Assembly: GCA_016859345.1 (NCBI GenBank)
Contig: CM029131.1
Span: 11,520,099-11,584,098, forward strand
Direction of reading: 5' to 3'
DNA from: Istiophorus platypterus
Lineage: Eukaryota; Chordata; Actinopteri; Istiophoriformes; Istiophoridae
Length of the DNA stretch: 64,000 nucleotides
Shown in pieces: positions 1 through 14,399 of the stretch; position 1 is the stretch's first letter; each line of letters opens with the position of its first letter. Under the pieces are notes generated by a model that did not search any database, had not been told where the DNA came from, and was given only the letters and a program-made list of their open reading frames with translations. Position numbers and translations under genes: made by a program.

Positions 1-280
1 TGGCTCCACTTTTCCTACAGCATCACTTCAGGGACTAAGAGCCCTCCTGTGATATCTCATGTTAGAATATCCCTTGGAAATAAATGATGGGATTATGGCT
101 CCGTGTGTCATCGGACCGGGGCCTTGTCGGGGGGGAAAAAATCCCCTCAGGGGAGAACCAAGCCAGACAATCAGGCTCGGGATCGGCGGCCGGGCGGACT
201 CGCAGTCCGCCAAGTGGCCGAATGCAAACTGATAGGTGTCACAGAGGAAGCCCCCAAAGACACAAACCAACACCACTGAG

Positions 281-573
281 ACGCACCCACACACACCAAC
301 GCACACACCAACACAAACACCCACACACACCAACGCACACACACGCACCCCAACACACACACCGATACACAAGCTGTGCATCTCCTTTCCCATCTAAAAG
401 TAATGGCCATAATACGAGAGAGGGAAATGAAAGATGAAGAGGGGACTCTCACACTCACTCACTCACACACACACACACACACACACACTAACACAAATGA
501 AGATGGAGGACTAGACGCTAGAAGACAAACCAGCCTGCGGATATTCTCTACGTGTATGTGTGTGTATGTGTAT

Positions 574-628
<55 letters not shown>

Positions 629-629
629 T
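281..629. repeat. Cluster of CA/TG microsatellites
   Basis: Imperfect CA-rich tracts (281-362 and 449-493) and a TG tract (551-629). They create spurious open frames on both strands. Confidence 0.95.
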
Positions 630-1269
630 GTTGTGTCCATGTCTACACTTATGAGGACCGAATGCTCCCTCTGGGACTGAAAAATGACGATACCCTGTTT
701 TCTCACCTCCATATTTGGCTCCTGAGGATGACTAACCCAAGTCCCTCCCCTTGGTTACCGTTGCTACGCCTGTCAGTCTCTCCCTCCTGGACCAACACAT
801 AAAGCAGTTCATAATGACAATAGTGGCAAATTTTACCACTTGAAATTCTTAGCAATTTTGGATTTTTTTTTCTAAAACGCTGGTTCCTCAGTGGCAGATC
901 AAAGCAGACACCACAGACATCATGACATCAATCTGAGGCAAAGTAACATGCCTCAGGAATAAAAAAAAAAAAAAAAAAAGAAAAAGTTAGCATCCTCACA
1001 TTTATGATCCATGTAGGAGAGGTGGAAGTAAAGAGCAACCTTGCTTTTGTGGGCTATTGCAGGACAGAGTTGGCTCCAGAATTACGATGCTGTAAGATGA
1101 AGAAAAGATGTGAGATCTGTAACATCGGTCTGTTTTTTTTTTGAGCATCTTTTGTATGGAGCCTGAAACCCCACAATGTCTGAAATGCTCCTTGGTCTTG
1201 GAAGGCTTAATGCTAAGTTACCGCTATGGTTCTTATATGGTTTTGAAGAGGCTGAGGAAAAGAAATGCA

Positions 1270-1350
1270 GCAACCTGAAAAACTCTTTCAATACAGAGTA
1301 TCTCTTTCACTACAGCCCCATGCACACTGCTCCAACATGTGTTGAAATCC
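1270..1350. repeat. Dispersed repeat shared with 24,155-24,235
   Basis: The segment with gagtatctctttcactacag recurs in diverged form at 24,175 (gagtatctctccttctacag), with similar flanks on both sides. The two look about 70 percent alike by eye. The family is unknown. Confidence 0.45.
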
Positions 1351-2762
1351 AAAGCTCAACAGGCTGCAATTACGGACGCCAGCCTACGATCATGCGGCCG
1401 CTGTAAGGCCCAGGGTTTTGGGTTCATCTTTATGTTCGATTTACACTCGCATCACGGAGAATAAAAAAGCTTCTGTTCCACAGCCAAGGAGCCAGTTGTG
1501 ACAAAGCAGTTTTATCCTCCCCCGCGCGCAGCACGGTGATTGATTTGGTTGTCGGCCGAGATGTTCTGTCGGATCTCCGCTCCGATTCACCGGCTTACCC
1601 ATCTTTCTTGGAAACGTGTGACATCATGTGTCGGCCACATGAAGTGGGTGGGGTGTGCCAGAGACTCGTCTGGTCACTAGATAAGAGCTGCCAAGGTTTT
1701 TACACGGCCTTGTGATCGGTAGCAGAGGTTGATGTGAGCCTGAGATTCATTCATGCTTCTTTAATGTTAGAATTAAGTATTACTACTTGTGTTGCATTAT
1801 TGGAAATGTAGGAACCGGTGTTTCTGGAGCTTTACCCATATCAGGGATTAAAAGATATAATGTTCAGCCTCTCCAGCACCAATTTTGACCATCCTTCACT
1901 ATCAATCTGTCTCTTGAAAGTCACTAAACTTAATGGAAGTGCAGAGCTAAGATCTTTCTCTGCTATTACAGAAATAAATCCTGAATCACAGTTCTATTTA
2001 ATATCTTAAAATATGAAATGGTTCCTGCAAAATCAAAAATTTAATTTGAAATTTTTTCCAGCCTTTTTGTTATGGTCAGAATTTGCACTAGATATCTTCT
2101 CCTCAACTGAAATAAACAGCCATGATCAATATGCAGCTCAAATGGGAAGAAACTGTGGAAACAGTATAACAAGAAGTGACTTTTTTTAATGTTTAAAATA
2201 TCACAACAAGTCCACAGGCGAGGCCTGGTCCAGATGTTGCACAAAGCAACACCCTTTTCTTCAGCCTAAATAACACACGGCACATTCTCCAGGACTTCGA
2301 TGTCCAGGTGCAAAAAATTTAAAAATGTGCTGCCTATTTTCCACCGAATAAGAGGTGGGAAATCAAAATGAACCTGCATCTAAAGAAAATTGGTCTCACA
2401 AGCTTCTCTGCCAGTTCAATCATTTATTATTTGGCATGAAGCATCCAAATTGGACGATCGTAAGAACATGGGCGCGCTGTGTTCAGTTAATGACTCCATC
2501 TTCACCCTCATCGTCGAACTTCATCTTCTCCAAACCATTATCCCTAATTGCCTTTCTAGAGTCTAATGCCTCTTTAAATTCAGAATTAAGATCCTCAGAG
2601 CTCAGGCCTGAGGGTGAAGGTGCAATCATGAGATGTGCGCTTGCGCTCGATGGACAGCAAACGAGTGGCGTCGGTAGTCATGGAGGCGGGAGGGAGAGGC
2701 AGGAGGTCAACGAGGATGGAGCAAGGGAAGAAAATGGCTGCAGATTGGAAATTCAGGAGAGC

Positions 2763-3040
2763 AAAGGACAGGGTGAGAGACAGAGAAAGAGAGAGAGCAA
2801 GAGAGAGAGAGACAGCCAGACAGACAGACAGACAGAGGCTAGCGCTGGTGGAAGTCACGGAGGAGGGAGAGATAAGAGAGGTTGATGTGAAAGAGAAAAG
2901 GGGCAGGAACAGAGGAAGAGGGAGGAAAAGATCCTCAAAGCTCAGGGTTGGACTCTCTTCCCGTCTCCATTAAATATTAAACAGGTGGAATCAGAGACCA
3001 CATGGAAATGAAATCTCTCTCTCTCTCTCTCTCTCTCCCC
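2763..3040. repeat. GA-rich, CAGA and CT simple repeats
   Basis: Purine-rich gagaga/agaca tracts at 2,763-2,837 and a (CT)n run at 3,015-3,039. Confidence 0.85.
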
Positions 3041-3969
3041 TCCCTGACCTCTGCTGGCATTTGGGAAGCTCACGAATGCCCCCCCCACCGCCCCCAGGCA
3101 GAAATCTTTGCCACAAGCTAGTTTGTTTGTCTGCGTTTGTGAGTGCACATGAATTATTAGTTCTAGCATTTGTGCACATCTGCAATCTCTTTGCATGCAT
3201 ATGTTTTATGCACCTGCCTTCATGTGTTTTTCTGTCTACACAGGGTTCGTGTTTCTTCTGTATGACTTAAACCACTGTTGTTAATATGGAGATTGTGGTG
3301 CCAAATTATCATTTTATCGTCCTTTAGAGTTAATTAATTAGGCAGGAAATCATGTATTGGGCATGTGTTTACTTTTTGGTGCTGTTATTCTTCTCTCTAA
3401 TGATGTTTTTCGTCTTTTGTGTGTTATTTCTCATAAAATATTAAGTAGTTTTGAGCCTTTTGGCCCCCTCTAAAGAATCGAACACTACGACCTCAGAATT
3501 TTTCTTTTCTTGGCTCTGTCAAGATCTTCCAAAACCTATTTTATTAAGACCAAACCAAACCTTTTAACCTTTTGGATCGACACCAAGATGCATTGAAAAA
3601 AAATATTTCAACCAGCAGAAACCAAGCGCTGCGCAGCTCGGACCAAGAGGCAGTGAGCAGGCAACACTTTGTTTTAATGAAGCAAAACAGTTGAGATTCC
3701 TCCTCCTCTCTGATCTCTGAACCCTTCTAGGTTTCGCTCCTGCTGTCTAATCAGGGGCTGATTCACACACAGGATGCAAGGTGAATGTAATTAACCTGCT
3801 GCCAGGATGGAAACCTGCAGGGCTCCAGGTTTGGTACCACTGAGGGTTGGTGGAAGTTGTTTTTTTGGGGGTTTTTTTTTGTTTGTTTTTTGATAAGGAA
3901 GCCTCCTAAGTGGGTTAATTTACCCAGAAGGTTCTAAGGCAGAGCCCTAATAAGAGCAGGTTGGAGTTT

Positions 3970-4104
<135 letters not shown>

Positions 4105-6477
4105 GTGCTTCACTGCTTCTCTTCCTCTCTGGGAAAAACAAAACAATGCAAAGACATAGCTTCTTTCTTCATCTTTTCCTACAGTCAATTCTTAGGATCC
4201 TTCTTTTCTATCCTTCCTTGATTCAAGATTTCAGGTCAATCTGGAAGAAGAATCTGTATTTCAGATTATTTCTAATCATTTTTAAGTAATTGCGTTCTTC
4301 AATATGCCACTTGGAGACAGAAAAATTACCCGTTTCTCCTCCAGTATCTCAAAAAGAAAACGATTGCCGGAAAGCCAAACAAAATTCAAGACCTCATCTT
4401 TTAATCTTTCTTCCATCGTTTCTCTTCAAACTCACTCTTGTCTTAGGGAAGAAGATTTACTCAAGGACAAACCTGTAAATAATCATGATAAAAGCAAAAA
4501 AAATGCTATACTCAGTCTTTAAAGTCTCCTCCCAGAATATCAATTTATATTCAAGTGTGTTTTGCAGCGGAAGGGGCCTTAAACTCTGAACTATGGTTAT
4601 GCTTTAAATCTCCTCAAGGCCTGAACATCCATTTATAGATATGCAAAAAACTGCAGGCAGCAAAGGCACAAAGACAGTAAGCTGTGAGTGGGAGTGTGGC
4701 GCTGCTCGCAGATGAAAGCCATGCACCTGCAAAACATATTAGTCATCTTCATGATGATACACGTGGATATTTCAATCTATACTCAGGGATTTTTTGTAAT
4801 GTTTCCAGAGCCCAGTCGTGCACAAATGAAAGCAAAAGCTTTTTTGATCAAGATTAAATTCCCCAATAATTTTTGTTACACAACAGTGATCGAAAGCTTA
4901 CATGACTAAAAGTAAGACGAGCTGGGCTTAGAGACATTTATAGTGCATAGGCTGATTGAACTGAAACATACGACTATATTTTTAGAACTGAATTTGCACG
5001 ATTTTCCCTCTCTCTTGCCTCATACTTGCTTTTAGGCATGTTAGTGCATTTCATTTAACATAAAATTGGTGCTGAAATGAACGCTGAAAACAGACAAACT
5101 AACCAATTGGCACCGGATGGATGACAAATCGAAATCCAACACACCACAAGCCATCATGTACAGAAACTAGCAGGGGGGTTGTGGAAGAAAAACCGTGTCT
5201 ATTACTCTGACCTAGAAAAAAGTAGGTCAAGGTTTACCGACTGACCAAGTGTGCTGCACTCATTAACCAGCCCGGGGCCCTGGCTGAGCTCCAGTTGTCC
5301 GAGCATCCAAAGAAAGATGGTGCACCATCAAAAAAAAAAAATAAATAAAAAATTGCATGTTGTTAATTTAGCCAGTGGGGTCTGATCATATGTTGTTTCG
5401 GCCTAGCGAGAGTCTTGAATCATTTCAGTTTAGTTTCACATTTTGATGCAGATATCTTTGTGAGACCTCCAAGATCCAACTCAAATAGAAATGGGTCTCT
5501 AGTCAAAGCTGTTCGGGGATTGGGTCAGAACTTTTTTGGCACTGGGTCTTTGATTGGACCTGGTTTACCCGAGACGACTTTAGAAAGTTTCAAAATGTCT
5601 CTAAAAAAATGCTATTACTACTTTAGGGGAAGAAATGTGAAGAAAAAAATTCAGCTGCATTGTTCCATAACGTAAACACAGAGCTAAATTCTGCTATATT
5701 TAAAGTTGGGGCTTTGAATTAAGCAGTAAAAGCAAATCCAAGGTCTCTCTGGCCAGCATAGAACTGATGAACTACAGAGGTAAGCACTCATGACTCAAAA
5801 ACAAATTGAGGCAGTGCATTAGCAAAGTAGAAGGGCACAGAGAGGTCGCAGACTGTCGCCCAGGCCAATGTCAAACAACATACACAAGACTTCCGAAAAA
5901 AAAAAATTCAAATGCGTAAATATGTTTAGAGAAAATGATGCGGATCTGCCCCAGAATATAACGGGTTCTTCCCTGGACCATGTCTCATCCCTCACCAGGT
6001 CTGCCTCCAAACAAACAGACAGACATTGGTGAAAACTTAACCCCCCTCGGCCAAGGTAGCTAAGAGAACAGGAGCAACTTCCTCCGAATGTGGGTCAAAG
6101 CTCAATCTAACCCTCAGTCAAGGAACTAAACCGAGACCTGTACGGTCGCCCACTTTTTCACATGGGCCAGGAGCTCATTCAGATCTCAAACAGGGGTTTC
6201 GTTGGACAGCAGCCTCAGATGTGGTGGTGCTCCTTCACAAGTATCCTGGTGTCTTTTTCAGAAGTGAAGATGAGGGAGCATGAGATCGATGGGCGGAAGG
6301 GTTTTACGGTTGGCAGTGATGCAGAAGAAACTGAAATGACGCTGCTCCTCATGGTCTGGGAGGAACTTGGGATACTCTAGTTGGGGCTGGAGGAAGTAGC
6401 ATAGGAGAAAATGTCTTTAGAATACAATATATAATCTTGACTTCTACAACCAAGTTGCGCACAAGTGTCAAATTGAT

Positions 6478-6735
6478 GATTGGATAAGTCCAAAACGGCT
6501 GAAATGTAGAGCTAAAACAATTCGTAAAGGAAATGATTGGCAACTACTTTGATAATTGATAACAGTATTTTCTTAAGCACGACACGAGAGTGAACTGAGT
6601 TCTTATGGTCTCGGACTCTTTTCACAAAAAAACAAGCAATTTAAAGTAGAGCTGAAACGATTAGTTGACTAATCAAGTTGGTGACAGAAAAATAATCTGC
6701 AACTGCTTTGATAATCCAAAGCAACAATTCACAGC
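6478..6735. repeat. Short interspersed repeat, 'gagctgaaacgattag' type (two pieces)
   Basis: Two pieces (6,478-6,560 and 6,648-6,735) carry the motif agagctgaaacgattagttg with following AATAATCTGCAACTG, a short element scattered widely in fish genomes. Related copies in this window lie near 35.4, 45.9, 56.7, 60.5 and 63.0 kb. Confidence 0.55.
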
Positions 6736-6899
6736 CCAACACTGCTTGACTCTCGCAGGAAACATCGTGTTTTTGTCAGGTCCACTTAGCTCAGTTGACC
6801 TCAGTCATTATGGGATGCAAACTACATTATGGCTTCGTCTCATCTGCTGTAAACAGAGTCCGGTCCAGATGAGGGTTTCTTGGTTTTGCCATACATCCC

Positions 6900-7020
6900 C
6901 GAACGTGCTGTGTTCGAATCTCACAGACGCAAGCTCTGCAGCCCATTCACCACTCACCCGTACAACAAGGATCTGAGTTCTGAAACGGTTCGAGTCCCGG
7001 AGTGGCCATCCCTTAGAGCC
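6900..7020. repeat. Possible tRNA-derived SINE fragment
   Basis: A box-B-like stretch (ggttcgagtcccggagtgg at 6,988) and a second tRNA-like gttcgaatctc at 6,913 flank cccattcaccactcaccc. No cloverleaf can be folded by eye, so this is not called a tRNA. Confidence 0.3.
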
Positions 7021-9884
7021 TTGACTCTCCTTACAATAAAACACACACACCGCTCACAAACAACCTCAGGTCAAACTATACATACATATATATATATATA
7101 TTTGAAGGGAAATTTAGGATCCTTTCTTTTAACATACTCAGTCAGTGCTGAGGGCTGACATGACATAACACTGGCTCAGCACCTTCAGTGTTGTGGTTTC
7201 TCTAAATAAGAGTACGGTGACACCTCACCTCCAGGAACCTGAGCTCCGGGTCCATCATGCCGACGTCTCCCCAGCCGAAACACCAGCTTGTGAAGCGTCA
7301 AACTCGGGCAACAAGACGTTCCCTCCTTCCAAACGACCCAACTGTCTCACAAACTCAAAAGTGGGCGAGTCCAACAGAAATGAACAAAAAGCATTTGTTC
7401 AGCATTGCAATGGAAAAAAAATAAAACAGCAACAATAGGGAAGTAAAAGACAGACTTCTCTCCTCTTGCCACCAGCCTATCTGTGTGGCTTTTCTCATCA
7501 GTGTAAACAGATGTCTGGCACACACTCATGCACACACACACACAAGACCCCCCCTCTGTTCTGATTTTACTACATTAAAAAAAAAAATGGTGTCATTCAT
7601 AAGTGAAATCAGTCAACCTAGTTCCACTCGGCATCGTTAGTCTGATAATCTAATTCTGTGTCGGGGGGGAATTGGTCTGTCAGTGACACTGAGGCCCGAT
7701 GAGCTGAATTGATTCGCTTTCTGTGTTAAAAGGACAATCAGGCTAAAGTGGGTCCCAGAGCGGCCTCTAAGAAAAACTCAAAAAAAAAAAAATATCGATT
7801 TGACAGACTCGTCTCTTGACTTTCTCCACTGGGGACAAACAAACTTACAATCACTTCTTTATTGTTCGAGGTGGGAAACATTAGGCGCCAGAAACACATT
7901 TCATCAGTTCAGTACATAAACTGTAACTGATGCTGTTTAGGTAGATTTAAGGCACATCAAAAAAAATCACATTAAAAATAAGTATGGTTTTAATGTTTGT
8001 TTGGGTTTTTTTGTTTGTTTTTTTTAATGTCTTTGCATTCATTGCACCAACAAAAACAAGCTGTTACCAGACAAATTTGTTATTCTATTGCAAAATAAAG
8101 TGGATAATTCTGTTTTATTACACATTGTGTCTCATTTTTAGGGCCATTCAGCCATCATTTGTATTCATTATTAAAACATTCAATTCACCAGAATGACTTC
8201 TGCGAAGCGGGGAATATGGCAGCATTGTGACGCGGGTTGTAAACAAGCCAGCCAAATGATCTGAACCACTTTATTCGGGGGTAAATCCAAAGGTGAACTC
8301 GGTAGCAGCCCTTTAACAGAGCTAAATTCTGCTCTGCTCCATAACGACAAGTACAGAACATAAGAGTGGGAGCAGGAGGTCGTTCTGTAAACTGTGATGG
8401 TTGTTTACAATGGATTAGTTATTTTTTACCGTTTGGCTAACCTGGGGTATCTTGGACTCCTCCTATAACAGGGACACACTCACGATGGAAAGTTTAAAAA
8501 TGTATTGATGCAGCAGAACCAGAGTTATCATCCTTTTTATTCCTGCTTTCCCTGTCAAAACCAGGTGCCTACATTAAGCACGATGCAACTCCCTCTACCA
8601 AGAGTTCAGTAGCAGATTCAGGTGTGTTAGGGTAGTTTCAAGTAGCTGCAGTCAAGAAGAGAATCATTTTTAAATCCACACCCTCAGAATTTTGTTTTTT
8701 TTCAAGCCCATAGTCTTCAGCTCCAACAGACATGGACTCAAGTGCCATCATCTGAGGCAACCTATGCACCTACAAAAGGCTTTATATAACCTTTTTTTCC
8801 CACATGCTGCATGCAGTTGACCTCCCCAGGACCTTAAAACAGACTTGGATCAAGTTTTCCTTTAAAACCTCATCTAGGAAAATAAGTCCAGAGTGGTAAT
8901 AATGCGGAATGATCCTTTAATCTAAATAATGACGCTCTAAATGAGCACTTTCTGCCTTGTGTTTGTCTGCTTCAGTTGGTGTTTCTGTGCAGTTACGACT
9001 CCCCCAAGGGGCTGTTTCTGTGCTTAATGCGTGAAGGTACTGCATGCTAAACAAACGCCGAAACCTGCGCGGCATGAAGGCAATGCATTCTGGTCCGCTG
9101 AGTCGACTGCAGCTGTAGAAAACCCAGTCCCTGGAGCATCCTGGGCAGATCTTCAGGGAAGCCTTCTGTCACCAGAACCTGCTGTTTCCTGTTGGTACTT
9201 TGAATGACGGAAATCTCTGATAAGAAACCCAAAAACAGTGTCTGGAAATGTTTGGGAATGACGTCTAGGCACCTATGTTTGTCCATTTATCCTTTACAGG
9301 GGTCAAAAACACCTAATGACAAAGCAGATGCAGAAACAGAAGCTTTTTTTTTCCCTTTCAGAAACTAAACTTTACCCCTGACTTTGCACAAGCTCACTCA
9401 AACACCCTAAATTGGCCAGGAAGGAAATCAAAAGCTGCAAAATTCTGACGTCTATGAATCAAGGCATCGGCACCGGTGACAGACAGACGGGGGAAAAAAA
9501 AAAAGGCCTCAAGGGGTAACAGTCCGGAGGGAGAGATTTAAAACCGTGACGTCTTCTCTGCTGCACCGCAGGGGCTCGGAGACAACCCAGCCTGCTTAAT
9601 CAGATCGTGGAAATTACTGGAACAGGTGCTGGTGCGACAGAGGAGATGCGGTGACGGATTCCGGCGAAACGTCATCCGATTCACAGACGTCCACGAGCGA
9701 AGACACAGCTCACTCAGGACGTATTGAGAGCCTTTAATTAGACCACCCACCCGTGATTATTTTAAGTCATTTTTACCCCATTTATCTACGCTCAGTGTCA
9801 GTACCATAACAGCAACAGCTAAGACAAAATTTGAGAAATTCTTGCCAATCTATTAAAAATGGAAAAACAGGAATATTACACGGA

Positions 9885-10385
9885 CATTAATATTCACAGC
9901 CGTTGCTCAATACTTCATTGAAGAACTTTTGACAGCGATTACAGCCTCGAGTCTCTGAGAGTGCGACGCGACAAGCTTCGCGGACCCGGATTTGGGGATT
10001 TGCAATCGGGGGAAGGCAATTTTCAGGTCTCTCCAAAGTGTTCGACTGGGTTCCAGTCAGGGGTCTGGCTTGGACAGTCAAGGACATTCACAGAGTCGTC
10101 CCTAAGCCACTCATACATTGTCCTCACTGTGTGATTAGGGTCATTGCCCTGCTGGAAAGTGAAACCTTTGGCCCAGTTTTAGGCCCCCCCCCAGGCCTGG
10201 TGCTGCCACCACCAGGCTTCACTGTGTTGGGCAGGTGATGAGTGGCGCCTGGTTTCCTCCAGACATGATGCCAATCAGTCCAATTTTGGTTTCATCGGAC
10301 CAGAGGATCTGGTTTGGCACAATCTATAGAGTCCTTCTGGTGAGTCTCTTGCAAACTCCAAGCAAGGCTTTCTTGTGTCTATAAA
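9885..10385 (-). mobile_element. Tc1/mariner-like transposon fragment
   Basis: Read on the minus strand, the segment resembles the common fish Tc1-like transposase. It includes the region giving the NVLD/W...DPNHT-type catalytic neighbourhood and the downstream part ending in a GCTGTGAATAT-like element end. A poly-C tract and a deletion interrupt it near 10,180. There is no open frame across it, so it is a dead copy. Confidence 0.75.
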
Positions 10386-11624
10386 TATAAATAACAAAAA
10401 ATAAATTTGATGGGCAAAACAGTCATTTTCAGTGTTCAACCAGTTCTGTAAAACATCTTGGTCCAGGTAACTTCCGACAATCAGGCATAATTGAAGCCAA
10501 AGTATCTCTCTCTTTTTTTTTTAATGACTTTATTTTCTCGCAACAAGAGCTCATTACGGCTCTTACATCTCCACACACACTCACTTTTCTCCTTTTAACC
10601 CTGCAAATTACCACCTGGAGAGAAGCCGTGGATGACAGAGTTCATTACTGATTAAGAGAAAAGGTTTTATTAGTCGGAGACGCCGCTCAGCGTTTTCCTT
10701 ATCTCTGTCTTTCTCTCTCTAAGTGTTTTTCTTTTTTTTTTTTTTAATTCCGTTCCTTGCTGGACCAGCTGTGACTGACGGCCGGTGGCAATTAACTGAA
10801 CGTTTCCTTGTTCTTTTCCCAATTTTCACTCTGTATTTTGTCTTCACACTTCACCGACAAAAGCATTAGTCACAAGACTTTCAAGGCAATTTTTTTGTTC
10901 AAATACATTAAATTGTGTTTGTAAAATCGGATTATATGATCCTTAAACTAAATAAATCAGTTCTGGGATAAATGTTCTGTGACTATGCCAGGCCTACCAC
11001 TAGGTGAAATGATTGAAAATCCCCCCCCAAATAATGATCATTTCAGCGACATCTAAAAACGTGGGGGAACTGTCATTACCCAACAGTGTGTGGCTGGTTG
11101 TGGTGGAACCACTGGGAAGTGAAGGCGTCACATGATGTTTATTCTGTGGTTATAAAAGCAGGTTTGCATGCGGCGCTCGAACTGAGGCAACCTGCTGTTT
11201 TCAGTGATTAATGCTAATGCGATAATGATTATTAGCTGTATGTTAATGGCTGCTGTTTGCAGCAAGGAAAAAAATCTTATTTATTATGTTTGTGGGGTAA
11301 AAGTAAAATAAATATTTTGCTGTTGGTATTTTTTTTTTTACATTACATTTGCTATTTTGCTAGTTTCCATTTACTTTCACATGCTGCAGTCAAAATCAGT
11401 TTTCCCCTCCAATATCAGAAAGACACCTTTCTCCCCCTGCAAGGATGTGAGCGCTGCCGCTGCCTCCTCATCAGCGACCCCCGTTGTCTCTCAGAGCGGC
11501 CCATCCCAAGATTATTCATCATGCTACTCGGTGCCATACGAGCCACAGTCTGACTCACTGACGTTAAAATAAAACACTTCAAAGTGAGAGCATGTGGGAT
11601 AAAACAGTTCCTCCATACACAGTT

Positions 11625-12245
11625 CAGAAAGGTTTAAGACTCCTTCACTTTTTTCACATTGTGTCGTTGCAGCCTTATGTTAAAAATCCTTTAAATACAT
11701 TTTTCCCTGATAATTCTACACTCAATAACCCAACAAAGCCATGAGGTCGAAGGAGCTGCTTTTGGAACTCAGAGACAAGATTGTGTAGAAGTACAGATCT
11801 GGGAAAGGCTGCAAAAAAAGTTTCTGATGAATTGAAGGATCCCAAGAGAACAGTGGCCTCCATAATTCTTGTCTAGAAGTTTGGAACAACCAGAACTCTT
11901 CCTAGAGCCAAACTGAGAAACTGGGGGAGAATCGCCCCGGTAACGGAGGATGATGGTCACTCAGGCTGAGTTCCAGAGGGATGACCATCACTGCAGCACT
12001 CCACCAAAAACCTGGTCAAGAGGATTCAGGACCTAGACCCTGGCCGTAGGTTAACCCTCCAACAGGACAGTGACCCTAAGCACACAGCCAGGACAACAGA
12101 GGACCGGCTTAGGGACAAGTCTGAATGTCCTTGATAGCCTGGCCAGAGTCCTGACTCAAACCCAGTCAAACCCACCTCTGGAGAAAACCTAAAAAATGGC
12201 CATCCAACCAGACAGGAGGATCTGCAGGGATTTCTCAGAGACCTC
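11625..12245 (+). mobile_element. Tc1/mariner-like transposon fragment
   Basis: The plus strand begins with the element-end sequence (ctccttcacttttttcacattgtg) and continues through the region for the DNA-binding part (around 11,740-11,860, ATGAGGTCGAAGGAGCTGC) to the catalytic region (CAACAGGACAGTGACCCTAA near 12,060). It is internally deleted near 12,010 and full of stops. It is of the same broad family as the copy at 9.9-10.4 kb but in the opposite orientation. Confidence 0.8.
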
Positions 12246-13448
12246 TAGTGCCTTGCTTTTCTGTGCCTTGTGTGAGGCTGTCCTCTAGTGCCCAGATATA
12301 GACTTGCATTTTTAAATACCACTGCAAGCACCAGTCACTCTGTCTCTCTCATCTGTCACTGGATAACAGAACACAGGCCGAACGGACCAAAAGCTGCAGA
12401 TTTCTTCTATGTTAACTTGTTTTATTTGCAATTGAAATCACTGAAAAATTGTCTATCTATATATAACCAAATATTCACAGGTGGGGCTGTTTCTGTCGCT
12501 ATAGTCCCCCTCGCAGGTTAATCTGTCTATTGTAATGCTGCTGTATAGTAGTTATAGTCAAAGCAGTGCTCATATCAGTAACAGTGACACTACAGTAGCA
12601 GTAGTGTGATAGTTATTGCTATAACAGATAGCTGCTGGAGTGGTAGTAGTAGCCCATATGGATTTTAAGTATATGGACTATCAGTTCATGTAGTATAATT
12701 GATTAAAATGTTTTTTAATTACTTAATTGTACTACGAAACTTAATGTGCTGTCTTTGCTGACGATCACTGTCCCACTAAACCGGAAAAAAAGCCGACCGT
12801 CACTTTTGAACATAAATCAGTTCTTTTCAAAACTTCGGGTGAGTATGTAAAGAACAGCTGCACTTTCACAGTAACGTGATTATTGTGCGTTAATATTTGT
12901 GCTCGTGAAATCCCAAAGAGACATCGCAGCTGCTTCACATAAAAACCACATGAACAAACGAGGCAGCTGAGAAGAATACTTATATACAATATCCAAAACT
13001 GACTGAATCAAATGTACAATAGAATAAAACACTGAAAATAGAGGCCATACTTTTAACTTTCTCTTTGAATACTGAATAAAATTAAATATACATACATATA
13101 CATACATAAATGAGCATGAATAATTTACACTGTGTACATATAGAGAAGCTTACAGGGGCTGGAAAGACACAGAGATGTGATGAATGAATGTAATAAACAA
13201 ATATATAAGTACAGATGAGTGTTGGGCCTTGTTATGTTTGCAGCAGGAGTTTTGGTGCAGTAGCCGTAACAAATGTTAGTGGTGCGAGTCGTGCAAGACC
13301 TTAGAATAATAGTGCAAATGTCAGCAAGCAACAGTGAATATTAAGCTCATGTTGTAGCACAGAGACTCAGGGGTTCTTTTATTCGGCTTGAGATAATAAT
13401 GTCCCGTGCACCACCTGGTCGGACAGTCGGCAGCGTGGCCCCTCTTCA

Positions 13449-13602
13449 TCTCTCTCTCTCTCTCACTCTCTCTCTCACTCTCTCTCTCACTCTCTCTCAC
13501 TCTCTCTCTCACTCTCTCTCTCACTCTCTCTCTCACTCTCTCTCTCACTCTCTCTCTCTCTCACTCTCTCTCTCACTCACTCTCTCACTCACTCACTCAC
13601 AG
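13449..13602. repeat. (CTCTCTCTCA)n-type minisatellite
   Basis: About 150 bp of CT repeats are regularly broken by an A every 6 to 10 bases, giving long open frames of Leu-Ser or Arg-Glu on either strand. These are not genes. Confidence 0.95.
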
Positions 13603-14399
13603 GATGACTGCGTGGGCCGTACAAACTCAAACAGCTTTGGCTCCACATCCTGGGCCCCTGAGCAGCAAGTCTCATCTGTGTAAATCGAAACCTAAGGCTC
13701 TCCTCAGGCAGAAGTAAATCAAAATCCCCCTGTTTGCCTTTTAATAAGCGACACTCAAGCTTTCAATATGCACATAATAACATAGTTTAGGTATTAGCAG
13801 CTTAACAGAGTGAATAGGAAATTAGCCATCAATGCCTTTTCGGTGCCCGGAGGTCAACACACTAATGACAGGTTTATCCCGAAGCCTGTGATATTGAGGA
13901 CAGGACGGCACACGACACCTCCCTCCACCACTCTCATGCCAATGAGCTCCTCTACTCCATGTCCATCTCAACGGCAACAGATGGCAGTGACGAGACGGGG
14001 CTAACGTTAGGATTCGGTGATTTCTGAGTGTGGCAGGGAACTGCGGAGACCGTTTAAACTCCGTTGCGGGGGTGATCTGTTCGGCTTTCACGGCTTTTTT
14101 TCGGGCTGGGAGTTCAGCCAAGTGCAGGTTCTGAGGAATGGAATAAACCAACTGAAACTGAAAGGGGGATGTTTGGATTTCAGTCTTTTACATCATAAAT
14201 ATATAACTTAAAGGAAAGGTTCGACATTTTGGAAAGCGCGTGAAACAGCTACCCAGGATCTTAACAGTTATCTCCTCATTTATGATCTCAGAAAATATGC
14301 CTAAAACCTCAAACTGTTCCTTTATAGGAACCTAAAAAATAAGCAAATCAGAAGAACATTAAGAAGTTCCAATATCTCTATCGGATTAATCCTTTATAT

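Noticed and set aside
281..629. A CRISPR-like or telomere-like array
   Set aside because: There is no spacer-repeat structure; these are ordinary dinucleotide microsatellites.
6900..7020. An intact tRNA gene suggested by GTTCGAATC and GGTTCGAGTCCC
   Set aside because: No A box at the right distance and no acceptor-stem pairing could be found; at best a SINE fragment.
13321..13717. Long open frames of Leu-Ser or Arg-Glu repeats on both strands
   Set aside because: They are translations of the CTCTCTCTCA minisatellite and have no coding signal.
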